NCBI RefSeq assembly: GCF_900105555.1
Contig: NZ_FNTZ01000001.1
Coordinates: 310,001 to 374,000 of the forward strand
Direction of reading: 5' to 3'
DNA length: 64,000 bases
DNA from: Pseudomonas coleopterorum
Lineage (GTDB): Bacteria; Pseudomonadota; Gammaproteobacteria; Pseudomonadales; Pseudomonadaceae
This document shows positions 49,857-59,577 of this stretch, piece after piece; the first letter of the stretch is position 1, and every line of letters begins with the position of its first letter. The notes beneath the pieces were generated by a model. The model searched no databases. It was given only the letters and a program-made list of their open reading frames with translations, and had not been told where the DNA came from. A program made the translations under genes and the position numbers.

Positions 49857-50755
49857 CAGGATTGTCCTTGCTCGACGGGTTTGCGCAGCACAGCGTAGAC
49901 CACCTGGTAAGTGGCTGGCAGCCCCTGGGGTGCACGAAAGGCTTCATAGGCTTGCAGCAGACCGAGCATGCGCGCGCGGCCGGTCAGGCCGTCGGGGCGA
50001 CCGGGGTTGAGGTTGTGCGCGCCCAGGGCCTTGAGCTCATGGGTCAGGCCGCGCACGTCGGCGTAGTGCAGCACATGAGGCACGTTATCCAGGCCCAGCA
50101 CCTCCAGGCCGCTGTCGGCGCACAGGCGCTGGTAGTCGGCGAATTCACGGAAACGGTTGACGTGCACTCGGCCATCCACCGCTCGCCAGCTTTGCCGCAG
50201 CTCGTGCAGCGTGCCCGCGCACAGGCTGGCAAAGGCCAGCACGCCGCCGGGTTGCAAGGTTCTGCGAGCCTCGGCGAGCACGGCGGCGAAGTCGCTGCAC
50301 CATTGTACCGCCAGGCTGGAATAGATCAGACCACAGCTGCCGTCGCGCAAAGGCAGTTGCTCGGCATCGCCAGCCACATGCCAGGTGGCACCACCCTGTG
50401 CCTGCGCGTGGCTGAGCATGCCTTCGGCAATGTCCAGCGCCACGCCGACACGGTTCGGAAAACGCTGGGCCAGAACACGGCTGAAGTAGCCGGTGCCGCT
50501 GCCCAGGTCGAGCCATTGCGACGGTTGCAGGCCGTCTGGCAGTCGTGTGAGCAATGAGTGACCCACGTCCCGCTGCAATTGCGCGACGCTGTCATAGCTC
50601 GCTGCCGCTTTGGAAAAGGACGCCGCCACCAGCCGCTTGTCCGGCAACCTGAGCGTAGTCTCCCGCCTCACCTCAACTACTGTAGCAGCGGCGCAAGCCG
50701 CGTCATCTACCACCTCAACGCCTGCGCCAAGCACACTCCCGTTCCTCTCACTCAT
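49856..50755 (-). CDS. bioC: Malonyl-ACP O-methyltransferase, REP in N-terminal coding region
   Basis: SAM-dependent methylation of malonyl-ACP that disguises it for fatty acid synthesis, the entry to pimelate. The SAM motif is [16 protein letters not shown], followed by ALDIAEGML and [12 protein letters not shown]. From the ATG at 50755, which overlaps the bioH stop, the protein would be 299 residues, about 30 longer than usual. The extra N-terminus is partly encoded by a family-B REP (plus strand 50681-50704; residues [10 protein letters not shown]). The conserved part begins near [15 protein letters not shown], so either the REP was tolerated in the leader or a later GTG/TTG is used. Confidence 0.9.
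   Translation of the reverse strand: MSERNGSVLGAGVEVVDDAACAAATVVEVRRETTLRLPDKRLVAASFSKAAASYDSVAQLQRDVGHSLLTRLPDGLQPSQWLDLGSGTGYFSRVLAQRFPNRVGVALDIAEGMLSHAQAQGGATWHVAGDAEQLPLRDGSCGLIYSSLAVQWCSDFAAVLAEARRTLQPGGVLAFASLCAGTLHELRQSWRAVDGRVHVNRFREFADYQRLCADSGLEVLGLDNVPHVLHYADVRGLTHELKALGAHNLNPGRPDGLTGRARMLGLLQAYEAFRAPQGLPATYQVVYAVLRKPVEQGQS
50681..50704. repeat. REP family B element inside bioC 5' coding region
   Basis: A full copy of the TGTAGCAGCGGCG...CCGCGTC element on the plus strand, in frame without a stop on the bioC strand. It is a lone copy with no inverted partner nearby. Confidence 0.9.
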
Positions 50756-51464
50756 GCACAAAGGCCCCAATTGCACCGGCGACCCTATCCGGGTCTTCCA
50801 GCATGAACCCATGGCTGGCCTGCTCGACCATGCCGATCTGGGCCTCCGGCACCAGCTTGCGCAATGCACTCACTGCACCGACGGGCACCAGCGAATCGCT
50901 TCCGGCAAACAGGTGCAGTTGCGGCCCGGTAAACGCCTGCAACGCGGCACGGGTATCCAGCTCCGCGAGCACGTGCAGGCCCTCGACCAACGTCTGTGTC
51001 GAAGCCGGCTCAGCAACCGCCAGTCGCCGAGAAAGCCCGCGCGGATCAGCAGCGCCTTGCGCACAGAGCGATGCGAAGCGCTTCAGCAGGGTTTTTGGAT
51101 CTGCCTCGCAAGCGGCCAGAAAGGCTTCGAACGTCTCAGCAGGCATTGCATCCGGCCAGTCGGCGCGGGCCACGAAGCAGGGGTTGCTGGCCAGGGTCAA
51201 CAGGCCAGGGCAGCGTTCACCCCGGCGCGCCGCGAGCTCGGCGGCGAGCATGCCCCCCAGCGACCAGCCGCCCAGCCAGGCACCGTCCGGCAGGCATGCG
51301 TCGAGGGCATCCAGCCAACCGGCAAGCCCCGCAGCGTCTGGCGTGGGCAAAGGTTCGATCTGCACCTGCACGGGTTCACCGAGCTGCTGCAGCGCAGCGA
51401 CCAATGGCTCCAGCGCATCTGTGCCCAGGCCCCAGCCGGGCAGCAGGATCAGGCGATCAGACAT
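50748..51464 (-). CDS. bioH: Pimeloyl-ACP methyl ester esterase
   Basis: Alpha/beta hydrolase that removes the methyl group from pimeloyl-ACP ester, ending the BioC-BioH route. It is 238 residues from the ATG at 51464 ([14 protein letters not shown]). The nucleophile is in GGWSLGGM (Ser near residue 75), with the acid in FAGSDSLVP and the histidine in QASHGFML. It overlaps bioF by eight bases at its start and bioC by eight at its end. It is small for the family but complete. Confidence 0.93.
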   Translation of the reverse strand: MSDRLILLPGWGLGTDALEPLVAALQQLGEPVQVQIEPLPTPDAAGLAGWLDALDACLPDGAWLGGWSLGGMLAAELAARRGERCPGLLTLASNPCFVARADWPDAMPAETFEAFLAACEADPKTLLKRFASLCAQGAADPRGLSRRLAVAEPASTQTLVEGLHVLAELDTRAALQAFTGPQLHLFAGSDSLVPVGAVSALRKLVPEAQIGMVEQASHGFMLEDPDRVAGAIGAFVHE

Positions 51465-52629
51465 GTTCGGCTCCCAGCAACGGGTAGCATTCAGCCAGCG
51501 CATCGAGCAATTGCTGCACTTGGGCACTGCTGTGCGCGGCCGAAAGCGTCACCCGCAACCGCGCACTGCCGGCAGGCACGGTCGGCGGACGTATGGCCGT
51601 GACCAGCAATCCGCGCTCGCGCAACAACTGGGACAAGCGCAAGGCACGTCCGGCATCGCCGACCAGAATCGGCTGAATGGGCGTGAAACTGTCCATCAAG
51701 GTCAGGCCCAACTGAGCAGCGCCGTGTCGGAACTGGGTGATCAGGCTCGCCAGGTGTTCGCGCCGCCAGTGTTCGCTGCGCAGCAGTTGCAGGCTGCGCA
51801 AGGTAGCGCAGGCCAGCGCCGGTGGCTGGCTGGTCGTGTAGATGTAAGGCCGAGCGAACTGCACCAGGGTCTCGATCAGTTCCTCGCTGCCCGCCACGAA
51901 CGCGCCTGCGGTGCCAAAGCCCTTGCCCAGGGTACCGACCAGCACTTGCACATCGTCCATCCCCAGCCCGAAATGCTCGACGATACCGCCGCCGGTAGCG
52001 CCCAGGGCACCGAACCCGTGGGCGTCGTCGACCAGCAGCCAGGCGCCCTTGGCCCGCGCAACGGCTGCCAGTCGTGGCAGCTCGGCGAGGTCGCCGTCCA
52101 TGCTGAACACACCATCGGTCACCACGAGCGTGTTGCCGACGGCTTTGGCCAGACGTGTTTCCAGGCTGGCGGCATCATTGTGCAGATAACGGCTGAAGCG
52201 CGCGCCGCTGAGCAGGCCGGCGTCCAGCAGCGAGGCGTGGTTCAGACGGTCCTGCAACACGCTATCGCCTTGCCCCACCAAGGCAGTGACCGCCCCCAGA
52301 TTGGCCATGTAGCCGGTGGAGAACAGCAGCGCCCGCGGGCGGCCGGTGAATTCAGCCAGGGCTTCTTCCAGCGCATGGTGAGGGCTGCTGTGGCCAACCA
52401 CCAGATGGGACGCGCCGCCCCCCACGCCCCAGCGCTCGGCGCCCTCGCGCCAAGCCTTGATCACGTCGGGGTGGTTGGCCAGACCCAGGTAGTCGTTGCT
52501 GCAGAAGGCCAGCAGCGGTTGGCCATCGACCACCACGCGCGGCCCTTGCGGGCTTTGCAGCAATGGACGCTGACGATAGAGGTCGGCGGCGCGGCGCTCG
52601 GCCAGGCGCGCGCTGAGGTCGAAGGGCAT
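51457..52629 (-). CDS. bioF: 8-amino-7-oxononanoate synthase
   Basis: PLP-dependent condensation of pimeloyl-ACP or -CoA with alanine. The 390 residues contain [47 protein letters not shown] and the PLP lysine in [15 protein letters not shown]. Its start lies 51 bases after the bioB stop and its stop overlaps bioH, placing it second in bioBFHCD. Confidence 0.96.
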   Translation of the reverse strand: MPFDLSARLAERRAADLYRQRPLLQSPQGPRVVVDGQPLLAFCSNDYLGLANHPDVIKAWREGAERWGVGGGASHLVVGHSSPHHALEEALAEFTGRPRALLFSTGYMANLGAVTALVGQGDSVLQDRLNHASLLDAGLLSGARFSRYLHNDAASLETRLAKAVGNTLVVTDGVFSMDGDLAELPRLAAVARAKGAWLLVDDAHGFGALGATGGGIVEHFGLGMDDVQVLVGTLGKGFGTAGAFVAGSEELIETLVQFARPYIYTTSQPPALACATLRSLQLLRSEHWRREHLASLITQFRHGAAQLGLTLMDSFTPIQPILVGDAGRALRLSQLLRERGLLVTAIRPPTVPAGSARLRVTLSAAHSSAQVQQLLDALAECYPLLGAEHV

Positions 52630-52680
52630 GCAGGCCTCGAATGGCAGTGGATGAACGCCGGCGACGCGGCCGGCGCAGGG

Positions 52681-53739
52681 TCAGGCGGAGGCGGCGTCGT
52701 AGAACAGGTCGCTGCTCTTCTGTTCGACCAGGGCCTGTTCGATGGCCGCTTGATGGACTTCGTCAGCGTGTTCTTCGCGCGCTTCTGGGGCGATCCCGAG
52801 GCGGGCGAACAACTGCATGTCCTTGTCCGCCTGCGGGTTGGCGGTGGTCAGCAGCTTGTCGCCGTAGAAGATCGAATTGGCCCCGGCCAGGAAGGCCAGT
52901 GCCTGCATCTGCTCGTTCATCGCTTCACGCCCGGCGGACAGACGCACGTGGGATTGCGGCATGAGAATGCGCGCCACGGCCAGCATGCGGATGAAGTCGA
53001 ACGGATCGACATCCTCGGCGTTCTCGAGCGGGGTGCCGGCGACCTTCACCAGCATGTTGATCGGCACCGACTCGGGATGCTCCGGCAGGTTGGCCAGCTG
53101 GATCAGCAGCCCGGCGCGGTCGTCCAGCGACTCGCCCATGCCCAGAATGCCGCCCGAGCAGATCTTCATGCCGGCGTCGCGCACGTGGGCCAGGGTCTGC
53201 AGGCGCTCGCTGTAGGTGCGGGTGGTGATGATGCTGCCGTAGAACTCCGGCGAGGTGTCCAGGTTGTGGTTGTAGTAGTCCAGCCCGGCCTGGGCCAGGG
53301 CCCTGGTCTGGTCTTCGTCCAGCCGGCCCAGGGTCATGCAGGTTTCCAGGCCCATGGCCTTGACCCCGGCAACCATCTGCAACACATATGGCATGTCCTT
53401 GGCCGAGGGGTGCTTCCAGGCCGCGCCCATGCAGAATCGCGTCGAACCGATCGCCTTGGCGCGGGCGGCTTCTTCGAGCACCTTCTGCACTTCCATCAGC
53501 TTTTCTTTTTCCAGCCCGGTGTTGTAGTGCCCCGACTGCGGACAGTATTTGCAGTCCTCAGGGCAGGCGCCGGTCTTGATCGACAGCAGGGTCGAGACCT
53601 GAACCCGATTGGGATCGAAATGCGCGCGATGCACGCTTTGCGCCTGAAACAGCAGGTCGTTGAAAGGCTGCACGAACAGCGCCTTGACCTCGGCCAGGGT
53701 CCAGTCGTGACGAACGGTTGCAGTTGTACTGGCGCTCAT
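52681..53739 (-). CDS. bioB: Biotin synthase
   Basis: Radical-SAM enzyme inserting sulfur into dethiobiotin. The 352 residues have the 4Fe-4S motif [13 protein letters not shown] (CxxxCxxC) near residue 55 and the conserved cysteines and arginine around [14 protein letters not shown] and the 2Fe-2S site. It is first in the operon. Upstream in the divergent spacer a BirA-like operator is visible. bioA is not in this cluster. Confidence 0.97.
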   Translation of the reverse strand: MSASTTATVRHDWTLAEVKALFVQPFNDLLFQAQSVHRAHFDPNRVQVSTLLSIKTGACPEDCKYCPQSGHYNTGLEKEKLMEVQKVLEEAARAKAIGSTRFCMGAAWKHPSAKDMPYVLQMVAGVKAMGLETCMTLGRLDEDQTRALAQAGLDYYNHNLDTSPEFYGSIITTRTYSERLQTLAHVRDAGMKICSGGILGMGESLDDRAGLLIQLANLPEHPESVPINMLVKVAGTPLENAEDVDPFDFIRMLAVARILMPQSHVRLSAGREAMNEQMQALAFLAGANSIFYGDKLLTTANPQADKDMQLFARLGIAPEAREEHADEVHQAAIEQALVEQKSSDLFYDAASA

Positions 53740-53839
53740 CGGCGATTCCTTGTTTATGCTCGGTCAAGTCCAGGACACGGAATGTCCATGGGCGCAACGC
53801 GGCTATTGAGTCGAATGCGGGCATGATTAAGGAAGCGCG

Positions 53840-54571
53840 ATGTACTGTCAACCTGCTGTCAATACCTCGGTTTACAAGTGGATAAAAAGTGATCAGTCCT
53901 GCTTGCTGTGTGATGGCGCTTCGGGTAACCCCTATGCGCTCTGCGAGGCCTGCGAATGCGATCTGCCCTGGCTGGACGAGCAATGTGTGGTGTGTGCCCT
54001 GCCGCTGGCCATGAGCGGATTCACCTGCGCCCCGTGCCGGCGCCGTCCGCCCGCCTTCGAGAAGGTGGAAACCCCCTGGCATTACGGTTTCCCCGTCGAC
54101 AGCCTGATCACGCGTTTCAAGCACAACAGCCAATGGCCCTACGGGCGCCTGCTGGCAGAGTTGACCAGCCACTGGCTCGACCATCGTTTCAACGAGGATC
54201 TGCCACGCCCGCAATTGCTGATTCCGGTGCCCATGGGCCGCAAACGCCTGCGCAAGCGCGGTTTCAACCAGGCTGAAATGCTCGCTGGCTGGCTGTCCAG
54301 GGCGCTGCATATCGACTGCGATTCGACCCTCGTTCAGCGCGCGCTCGAAACACGAGCCCAGCAGGAACTGGGTGCCAAGGCGCGGCTGCACAATCTGCAA
54401 CACGCTTTTTCCGTGATGCCTGACGCGAGGCTGGAAGGGCTGCACGTGGCCCTGGTCGACGACGTGATCACCACCGGCGCCACGGCCCAGGCCCTGGCGG
54501 TGCTGCTGCGCAAGGCGGGTGCCGCGCGCGTGGACGTTTACTGTCTGGCGCGCACGGCCAAGGCCGAGTAG
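53840..54571 (+). CDS. ComF-family phosphoribosyltransferase-like protein
   Basis: A 243-residue ComF/GntX-type protein with a zinc-ribbon N-terminus (CLLCD, CEACECD, CVVC, CAPCRRR) and a C-terminal PRTase-like domain with PRPP loop VALVDDVITTGATAQ. In competent bacteria ComF helps DNA uptake; here its job is unproven. The ATG at 53840 (MYCQPAVNTSVYKWIK) lies five bases before the candidate BirA operator, so the operator occupies codons 2-13. A downstream start would remove only leader residues before the first zinc cysteines. Confidence 0.9.
   Translation: MYCQPAVNTSVYKWIKSDQSCLLCDGASGNPYALCEACECDLPWLDEQCVVCALPLAMSGFTCAPCRRRPPAFEKVETPWHYGFPVDSLITRFKHNSQWPYGRLLAELTSHWLDHRFNEDLPRPQLLIPVPMGRKRLRKRGFNQAEMLAGWLSRALHIDCDSTLVQRALETRAQQELGAKARLHNLQHAFSVMPDARLEGLHVALVDDVITTGATAQALAVLLRKAGAARVDVYCLARTAKAE
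53845..53877. promoter_or_regulatory. Candidate BirA operator in the bioB-comF spacer
   Basis: CTGTCAACC (53845-53853), a 15-base spacer, then GGTTTACAA (53869-53877) matches the BirA operator TTGTAAACC-N14/15-GGTTTACAA: 9/9 in one half and about 7/9 in the other. It lies 100-140 bases upstream of bioB and overlaps the first codons of comF. Confidence 0.7.
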
Positions 54572-54580
54572 CCTTGAACC

Positions 54581-55330
54581 ATGACCTTGTCCCCCTTGCT
54601 GGCCCAACACATCGCACGTCGTCCGCAACGCATCGAGCTGCTGCGGCATATTGCCGAGCAGGGTTCGATCACCCGCGCCGCCAAGGCCGCCGGCCTGAGC
54701 TACAAAGGCGCCTGGGACGCCATTGACGAACTCAACAACCTGGCCCATACGCCCCTGGTCGAGCGCGTCGTGGGCGGCAAGGGCGGCGGGGGCGCCCGAC
54801 TGTCCGAGGAAGGGCAGCGCATGCTGCGCCTTTACGAGAAACTTCAAGCGTTGCAGGCGCAGGTGCTCGAAGCCGCCGATGACGCCAACGACCTCGACCT
54901 GCTCGGCCGACTGATGCTGCGCACCAGTGCGCGCAACCAGTTACATGGCCGCGTGAGTGCCATCGAGGCGCAAGGTCGCAACGACCATGTCACCCTTGAT
55001 CTTGGCGCAGGGCTGAACCTGCGTGCCCAGATCACCCACGACAGCACGCAAACCCTGTCGCTGGCCCCGGGCGCCGGGGTGGTGGCCTTGATCAAGGCCG
55101 GTTGGCTCTGCGTGTTGCCGGTGGATGTCGCCGGTGTCCCCGGTCACAACTGCCTGCAAGGGCTCCTGGAGCAGGTTCTGCCCCAGGAGCAGGGGCCCTG
55201 TGAAATGCGCATCGGGCTGGCCAATGGGCAGACCCTCTGCGCACTGTCACCGCTTGGACCGGTCCGAGAGGGCGAGCCGGTCAATGTCTGGTTCGATCCT
55301 GCCAACGTGCTGCTCGGCACGCCGCTCTAA
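54581..55330 (+). CDS. modE: ModE-like molybdate-responsive regulator
   Basis: A 249-residue protein with an N-terminal winged-helix domain (IELLRHIAEQGSITRAAKAAGLSYKGAWDAIDELNN) and two TOBE/MOP domains from about residue 115 (TSARNQLHGRVSAIE, then a second repeat with RIGLANGQTLCAL), the ModE plan of molybdate sensor plus repressor. It starts nine bases after comF and probably shares its transcript. No modABC genes are present in the window. Confidence 0.88.
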   Translation: MTLSPLLAQHIARRPQRIELLRHIAEQGSITRAAKAAGLSYKGAWDAIDELNNLAHTPLVERVVGGKGGGGARLSEEGQRMLRLYEKLQALQAQVLEAADDANDLDLLGRLMLRTSARNQLHGRVSAIEAQGRNDHVTLDLGAGLNLRAQITHDSTQTLSLAPGAGVVALIKAGWLCVLPVDVAGVPGHNCLQGLLEQVLPQEQGPCEMRIGLANGQTLCALSPLGPVREGEPVNVWFDPANVLLGTPL

Positions 55331-55432
55331 CCCGTACCCTATCCGCTGGAAACCCCGCTGTGCCCATTTCTGCGGGCCGCATTCGCGCTTTTACTGGCAG
55401 GCGCGATGCCGTCGTCCGGCGCCGGGCGGGTA

Positions 55433-55477
55433 TTGACTTTGCCCAGGCGTAAACGTATGTTTCAAACACCCGTTTGA
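55433..55477 (+). promoter_or_regulatory. Promoter and PsrA-like box before acyl-CoA dehydrogenase genes
   Basis: TTGACT (55433-55438), a 17-base spacer and TATGTT (55456-55461) form a good sigma-70 promoter. Immediately after it, TCAAACACCCGTTTGA (55462-55477) is a perfect inverted repeat of TCAAAC/GTTTGA separated by four bases. This matches the (C/G)AAAC-N-GTTTG consensus of PsrA, the long-chain fatty acid-responsive repressor of Pseudomonas. At this position it would block transcription start. Confidence 0.7.
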
Positions 55478-55532
55478 TAGCGACAACCTGTCGCAGGTCG
55501 AACCCATCGGAGTTCAGCAGAGGTTTATCGCT

Positions 55533-57338
55533 ATGTCTGATTACAAGGCCCCCTTGCGTGATATTCGCTTCGTCCGCGACGAGTTGCTCGGCTACGAGGC
55601 GCACTATCAAAGCCTGCCCGGTTGCCAGGACGCCACGCCGGACATGGTCGATGCCATCCTCGAAGAAGGCGCCAAGTTCTGTGAACAGGTACTGGCACCG
55701 CTGAACCGCGTGGGTGACATCGAAGGCTGCACCTGGAGCGAGGACGGCGTGAAGACGCCGACCGGTTTCAAGGAAGCCTACAAGCAGTTCGTCGAAGGTG
55801 GCTGGCCGAGCCTGGCCCATGACGTCGAGCACGGCGGCCAGGGCCTGCCCGAATCCCTCGGGCTTGCGGTCAGCGAGATGATCGGCAGTGCCAACTGGTC
55901 CTGGGGCATGTACCCCGGCCTGTCCCATGGCGCCATGAACACCATTTCCGCCCACGGTACCCCCGAGCAGCAGGAGGCCTACCTGACCAAGCTGGTGTCC
56001 GGCGAGTGGACCGGCACCATGTGCCTGACCGAGCCGCACTGCGGCACCGACCTGGGCATGCTGCGCACCAAGGCCGAACCCCAGGCCGACGGCAGCTATG
56101 CGATCAGCGGCACGAAGATCTTCATCTCTGCCGGCGAACACGACATGGCCGACAACATCGTGCACATCGTCCTGGCACGCCTGCCCGATGCGCCTGCTGG
56201 CACCAAAGGCATCTCGCTGTTCATCGTGCCCAAGTTCCTGTCCAACGCAGACGGTTCGATCGGCACGCGCAATGCGGTGAGCTGTGGCTCGCTGGAACAC
56301 AAGATGGGCATTCACGGCAACGCCACCTGCGTGATGAACTTCGACAGCGCCACCGGCTACCTCATCGGCCCTGCCAACAAGGGCCTCAACTGCATGTTCA
56401 CCTTCATGAACACCGCGCGCCTGGGTACCGCTCTGCAGGGCCTGGCACACGCCGAAGTGGCGTTCCAGGGTGGTCTGCGTTATGCCCGCGACCGCTTGCA
56501 GATGCGCTCGCTCACCGGCCCCAAGGCGCCAGAGAAGGCCGCCGATCCGATCATCGTGCACCCGGACGTGCGCCGTATGCTGCTGACCATCAAGGCCTTC
56601 GCCGAAGGCACGCGTGCCATGGTCTATTTCACCGCCAAGCTGGTGGACGTGCTCAAGTTCAGCCAGGACGAGGAAGAGCGCAAACGTGCCGATGCCCTGC
56701 TGGCGTTCATGACCCCGATCGCCAAGGCGTTCATGACCGAAGTGGGCTTCGAGGCCGCCAACCACGGCGTGCAGATCTACGGTGGACACGGCTTCATCGC
56801 CGAGTGGGGCATGGAGCAGAACGTACGCGACAGCCGCATTTCCATGCTGTACGAAGGCACCACAGGTATCCAGGCGCTCGACCTGCTGGGCCGCAAGGTG
56901 CTCATGACCCAGGGCGAGGCGCTCAAGGGCTTCACCCGCATCGTGCACAAGTTCTGCCAGGCCAACGAAGGCAACGAAGCGGTTGCCGAGTTCGTCACAC
57001 CCTTGGCGCAGTTGAACAAGGAGTGGGGCGAGTTGACCATGAAGGTCGGCATGGCCGCCATGAAGGACCGTGAAGAAGTCGGCGCCGCCTCGGTCGACTA
57101 CGTGATGTATTCGGGTTACGCCTGCCTGGCCTACTTCTGGGCCGACATGGCTCGCGTGGCGGCGCAGAAACTGGCCGAAGGTCATGGCGATGCGGCGTTC
57201 TACACGGCCAAGCTGCAGACTGCGCGCTTCTACTTCCAGCGCATCCTGCCGCGCACCCGCACTCACGTTGCCGCCATGCTGTCCGGCGCAGGCAACCTGA
57301 TGGCCATGGACGAAGCGCACTTCGGCCTTTCCTACTGA
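55533..57338 (+). CDS. Acyl-CoA dehydrogenase, DmdC/large type (first paralogue)
   Basis: FAD-dependent alpha,beta-dehydrogenation of a fatty acyl-CoA. At 601 residues it is longer than classical enzymes, with an extra C-terminal acetyl-CoA dehydrogenase-like domain (about 460-600). [43 protein letters not shown] and [36 protein letters not shown] are the FAD and substrate motifs, with the catalytic glutamate in YEGTTG. It starts with [14 protein letters not shown], the same opening as the downstream paralogue. Confidence 0.93.
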   Translation: MSDYKAPLRDIRFVRDELLGYEAHYQSLPGCQDATPDMVDAILEEGAKFCEQVLAPLNRVGDIEGCTWSEDGVKTPTGFKEAYKQFVEGGWPSLAHDVEHGGQGLPESLGLAVSEMIGSANWSWGMYPGLSHGAMNTISAHGTPEQQEAYLTKLVSGEWTGTMCLTEPHCGTDLGMLRTKAEPQADGSYAISGTKIFISAGEHDMADNIVHIVLARLPDAPAGTKGISLFIVPKFLSNADGSIGTRNAVSCGSLEHKMGIHGNATCVMNFDSATGYLIGPANKGLNCMFTFMNTARLGTALQGLAHAEVAFQGGLRYARDRLQMRSLTGPKAPEKAADPIIVHPDVRRMLLTIKAFAEGTRAMVYFTAKLVDVLKFSQDEEERKRADALLAFMTPIAKAFMTEVGFEAANHGVQIYGGHGFIAEWGMEQNVRDSRISMLYEGTTGIQALDLLGRKVLMTQGEALKGFTRIVHKFCQANEGNEAVAEFVTPLAQLNKEWGELTMKVGMAAMKDREEVGAASVDYVMYSGYACLAYFWADMARVAAQKLAEGHGDAAFYTAKLQTARFYFQRILPRTRTHVAAMLSGAGNLMAMDEAHFGLSY

Positions 57339-57423
57339 CAGGCCAACCAGCCTGCGGCGCGCGTCGACCCGAGCGCGCCGCCCGGCTTTCGAACTTCAGC
57401 CCTCGAATTCCTGCGAGTTAGCC

Positions 57424-59199
57424 ATGGCGGACTACAAAGCTCCCTTGCGCGATATGCGCTTTGTTCTGAATGAAGTATTCGACGTCGCCAGTCACTGGGC
57501 GCAATTGCCGGGCCTGGCCGACAGCGTCGACGTGGAAACCATGGAGGCGATCCTTGAGGAGGCCGGCAAGGTCACGGCCCAGGCGATCGCACCGTTGAGC
57601 CGTGCGGCCGACGAAGAGGGCTGTCATTGGCGCGATACCGTGGTTACCACTCCGGCTGGATTCATCCAGGCCTACCAGACCTATGCCGAGGGCGGCTGGG
57701 TCGGCGTCGGCGGCGAGCCTGCCCACGGTGGCATGGGCATGCCCAAGGTGATTTCGGCGCAGGTCGAGGAGATGGTCAACTCGGCCAGCCTGGCGTTCGG
57801 CCTGTACCCGATGCTGACGGCCGGGGCCTGCCTGTCCATCGACGCTCACGCCAGCGACGAGCTCAAACGGACCTACCTGCCCAAGATGTATGCGGGCACC
57901 TGGGCCGGCTCCATGTGCCTGACCGAAGCCCATGCAGGCACCGACCTCGGCCTGATCCGCACCCGCGCCGAACCGCAGGCCGACGGCAGCTACAAGGTCA
58001 GCGGGACGAAGATATTCATCACCGGCGGCGAACACGACCTGACCGAGAACATCATTCACCTGGTGTTGGCCAAGCTTCCCGATGCACCGCCCGGTCCCAA
58101 GGGCATCTCGTTGCTGCTGGTGCCCAAGTTCATGGTCGATGCCGACGGCAACCTGGGCGCGCGAAATGCCGTGTCGTGCGGTTCCATCGAGCACAAGATG
58201 GGCATTCAGGCCTCGGCCACCTGTGTGATGAACTTCGACGGCGCTACCGGTTACCTGGTCGGCGAGGCGAACAAGGGCCTGGCGGCCATGTTCACCATGA
58301 TGAATTACGAGCGCCTGGGGGTCGGTATCCAGGGTCTGGCGTCGGCCGAGCGCTCCTACCAGAACGCCGTGGAATATGCCCGCGACCGGCTGCAAAGTCG
58401 CTCACCCAGCGGTGCTGCCCAGCCCGACAAGATGGCCGACCCGATCATCGTCCACCCGGACGTGCGGCGCATGCTGCTGACCATGAAGGCCTGCAACGAA
58501 GGCGGGCGTGCCTTTTCCACCTACGTTGCGTTGCAACTGGACACGGCCAAGTACAGCGAAGATCCGGCCACGCGCAAGCGCGCCGAGGACATGGTCGCTT
58601 TGCTGACACCGGTGGCCAAGGCGTTCCTGACCGACCTGGGCCTGGAAACCACTGTGCATGGGCAGCAGATATTCGGCGGCCACGGCTATATCCGTGAATG
58701 GGGCCAGGAGCAGCTGGTCCGCGATGTGCGCATCACCCAGATCTACGAAGGCACCAACGGTATCCAGGCGCTGGACCTGATGGGGCGCAAGGTCGTGGGC
58801 AACAGCGGCGCGTTCTATCAGCTGTTCTCCGAGGAGGTACGGGCTTACGCGACCCAGGCCGAAGGCGCATTGCAGGAGTTCACCCAGCCGTTGATCCAGG
58901 CGTTGGACCGTCTGGATGCGCTGACCGCCGGGGTGCTGGACCGGGCCGGGAACGATCCGCGCGAGATTGGTGCTGCGTCCGTCGAGTACCTGCAGGCCTT
59001 CGGCTACACCGCCTATGCCTACATGTGGGCAAGGATGGCCGGCGCCGCGCTGGGCCGGCAGGACGAGGCGTTCTACGCCAGCAAGCTAGGCACGGCGCGG
59101 TTTTATTTCGCGCGTTTGCTGCCGCGGGTTCACTCGCTGGCGGCCGCCGTCGATGCCGGCAGTACGTCGCTGTTTCTGCTGGATGAGGCGCAGTTCTGA
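57424..59199 (+). CDS. Acyl-CoA dehydrogenase, DmdC/large type (second paralogue)
   Basis: 591 residues, same architecture as the upstream gene: [73 protein letters not shown], and the catalytic glutamate in YEGTNGIQALD. The two proteins are alike along their whole length and must have arisen by tandem duplication. The 85-base gap has no separate strong promoter, so the pair is probably co-transcribed from the PsrA-box promoter, with different chain-length preferences. Its stop is four bases before the GacA box of the sRNA. Confidence 0.93.
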   Translation: MADYKAPLRDMRFVLNEVFDVASHWAQLPGLADSVDVETMEAILEEAGKVTAQAIAPLSRAADEEGCHWRDTVVTTPAGFIQAYQTYAEGGWVGVGGEPAHGGMGMPKVISAQVEEMVNSASLAFGLYPMLTAGACLSIDAHASDELKRTYLPKMYAGTWAGSMCLTEAHAGTDLGLIRTRAEPQADGSYKVSGTKIFITGGEHDLTENIIHLVLAKLPDAPPGPKGISLLLVPKFMVDADGNLGARNAVSCGSIEHKMGIQASATCVMNFDGATGYLVGEANKGLAAMFTMMNYERLGVGIQGLASAERSYQNAVEYARDRLQSRSPSGAAQPDKMADPIIVHPDVRRMLLTMKACNEGGRAFSTYVALQLDTAKYSEDPATRKRAEDMVALLTPVAKAFLTDLGLETTVHGQQIFGGHGYIREWGQEQLVRDVRITQIYEGTNGIQALDLMGRKVVGNSGAFYQLFSEEVRAYATQAEGALQEFTQPLIQALDRLDALTAGVLDRAGNDPREIGAASVEYLQAFGYTAYAYMWARMAGAALGRQDEAFYASKLGTARFYFARLLPRVHSLAAAVDAGSTSLFLLDEAQF

Positions 59200-59202
59200 C
59201 GG

Positions 59203-59220
59203 TGTAAGCTTTGGCTTACG
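59203..59220 (+). promoter_or_regulatory. GacA upstream activating sequence
   Basis: TGTAAGCTTTGGCTTACG matches the GacA box TGTAAGC-N4-GCTTACA except for the last base. It lies about 55 bases before the sRNA -10 candidate TTAATC (59264-59269), the usual distance for rsm sRNA promoters. Confidence 0.88.
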
Positions 59221-59274
59221 TTACGCGGCGTCTTTGAGCTATATCCGAAGATTGGATCCACGGTTAATCTTCTC

Positions 59275-59405
59275 TCCAAGGACGTTGCGCAGGATGCGCC
59301 TAGATATAACAGGGACACGTAGGATTTCTGCCAGGACGGCGGACGGAAATGGATGTCATGGGAAACAGTCTGCAAAACCCCGCTTCGGCGGGGTTTTCTT
59401 TTTTC
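59275..59405 (+). ncRNA. rsmY: RsmY-like regulatory sRNA
   Basis: An untranslated RNA of about 125-130 bases predicted to sequester RsmA/RsmE-type translational repressors. At least nine GGA motifs lie between 59278 and 59370. One is presented in the loop of a GCGC-AGGAT-GCGC hairpin (59287-59299) and others occur as AGGGAC, AGGAT, AGGAC and GGGAA, in single-stranded A-rich surroundings. A GacA box stands upstream and a strong terminator ends it. The GACGTTGCGCAGGATGCGC start resembles, from memory, the 5' end of fluorescent Pseudomonas RsmY. The exact 5' end (59272-59280) is estimated. Confidence 0.85.
59374..59405 (+). terminator. rsmY: Rho-independent terminator of the sRNA
   Basis: AAAACCCCGC (59374-59383), TTCG loop, GCGGGGTTTT (59388-59397), then CTTTTTT. 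It is a textbook stem with a T-rich tail. Confidence 0.95.
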
Positions 59406-59489
59406 CGCTCCCGAATATTCCCCGCATCACCGCCGGACGCCGCACACCAGACACCCCGCATCGACGCCCGACGCTGCTTACACACCCCC

Positions 59490-59577
59490 TGTAGCAGCGG
59501 CGCAAGCCGCGTCACTGACGACGCGCTTCACCTGACACCCCGCATCACCTCCCGACGCGGCTCGCGCCGCTGCTACA
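59490..59577. repeat. REP family B inverted pair (REPIN-like)
   Basis: A direct copy at 59490-59513 and an inverted copy at 59554-59577, separated by 40 bases, lie between the sRNA and tolC-family gene. The bases between sRNA terminator and gene (59406-59612) otherwise contain nothing recognisable. Confidence 0.9.
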
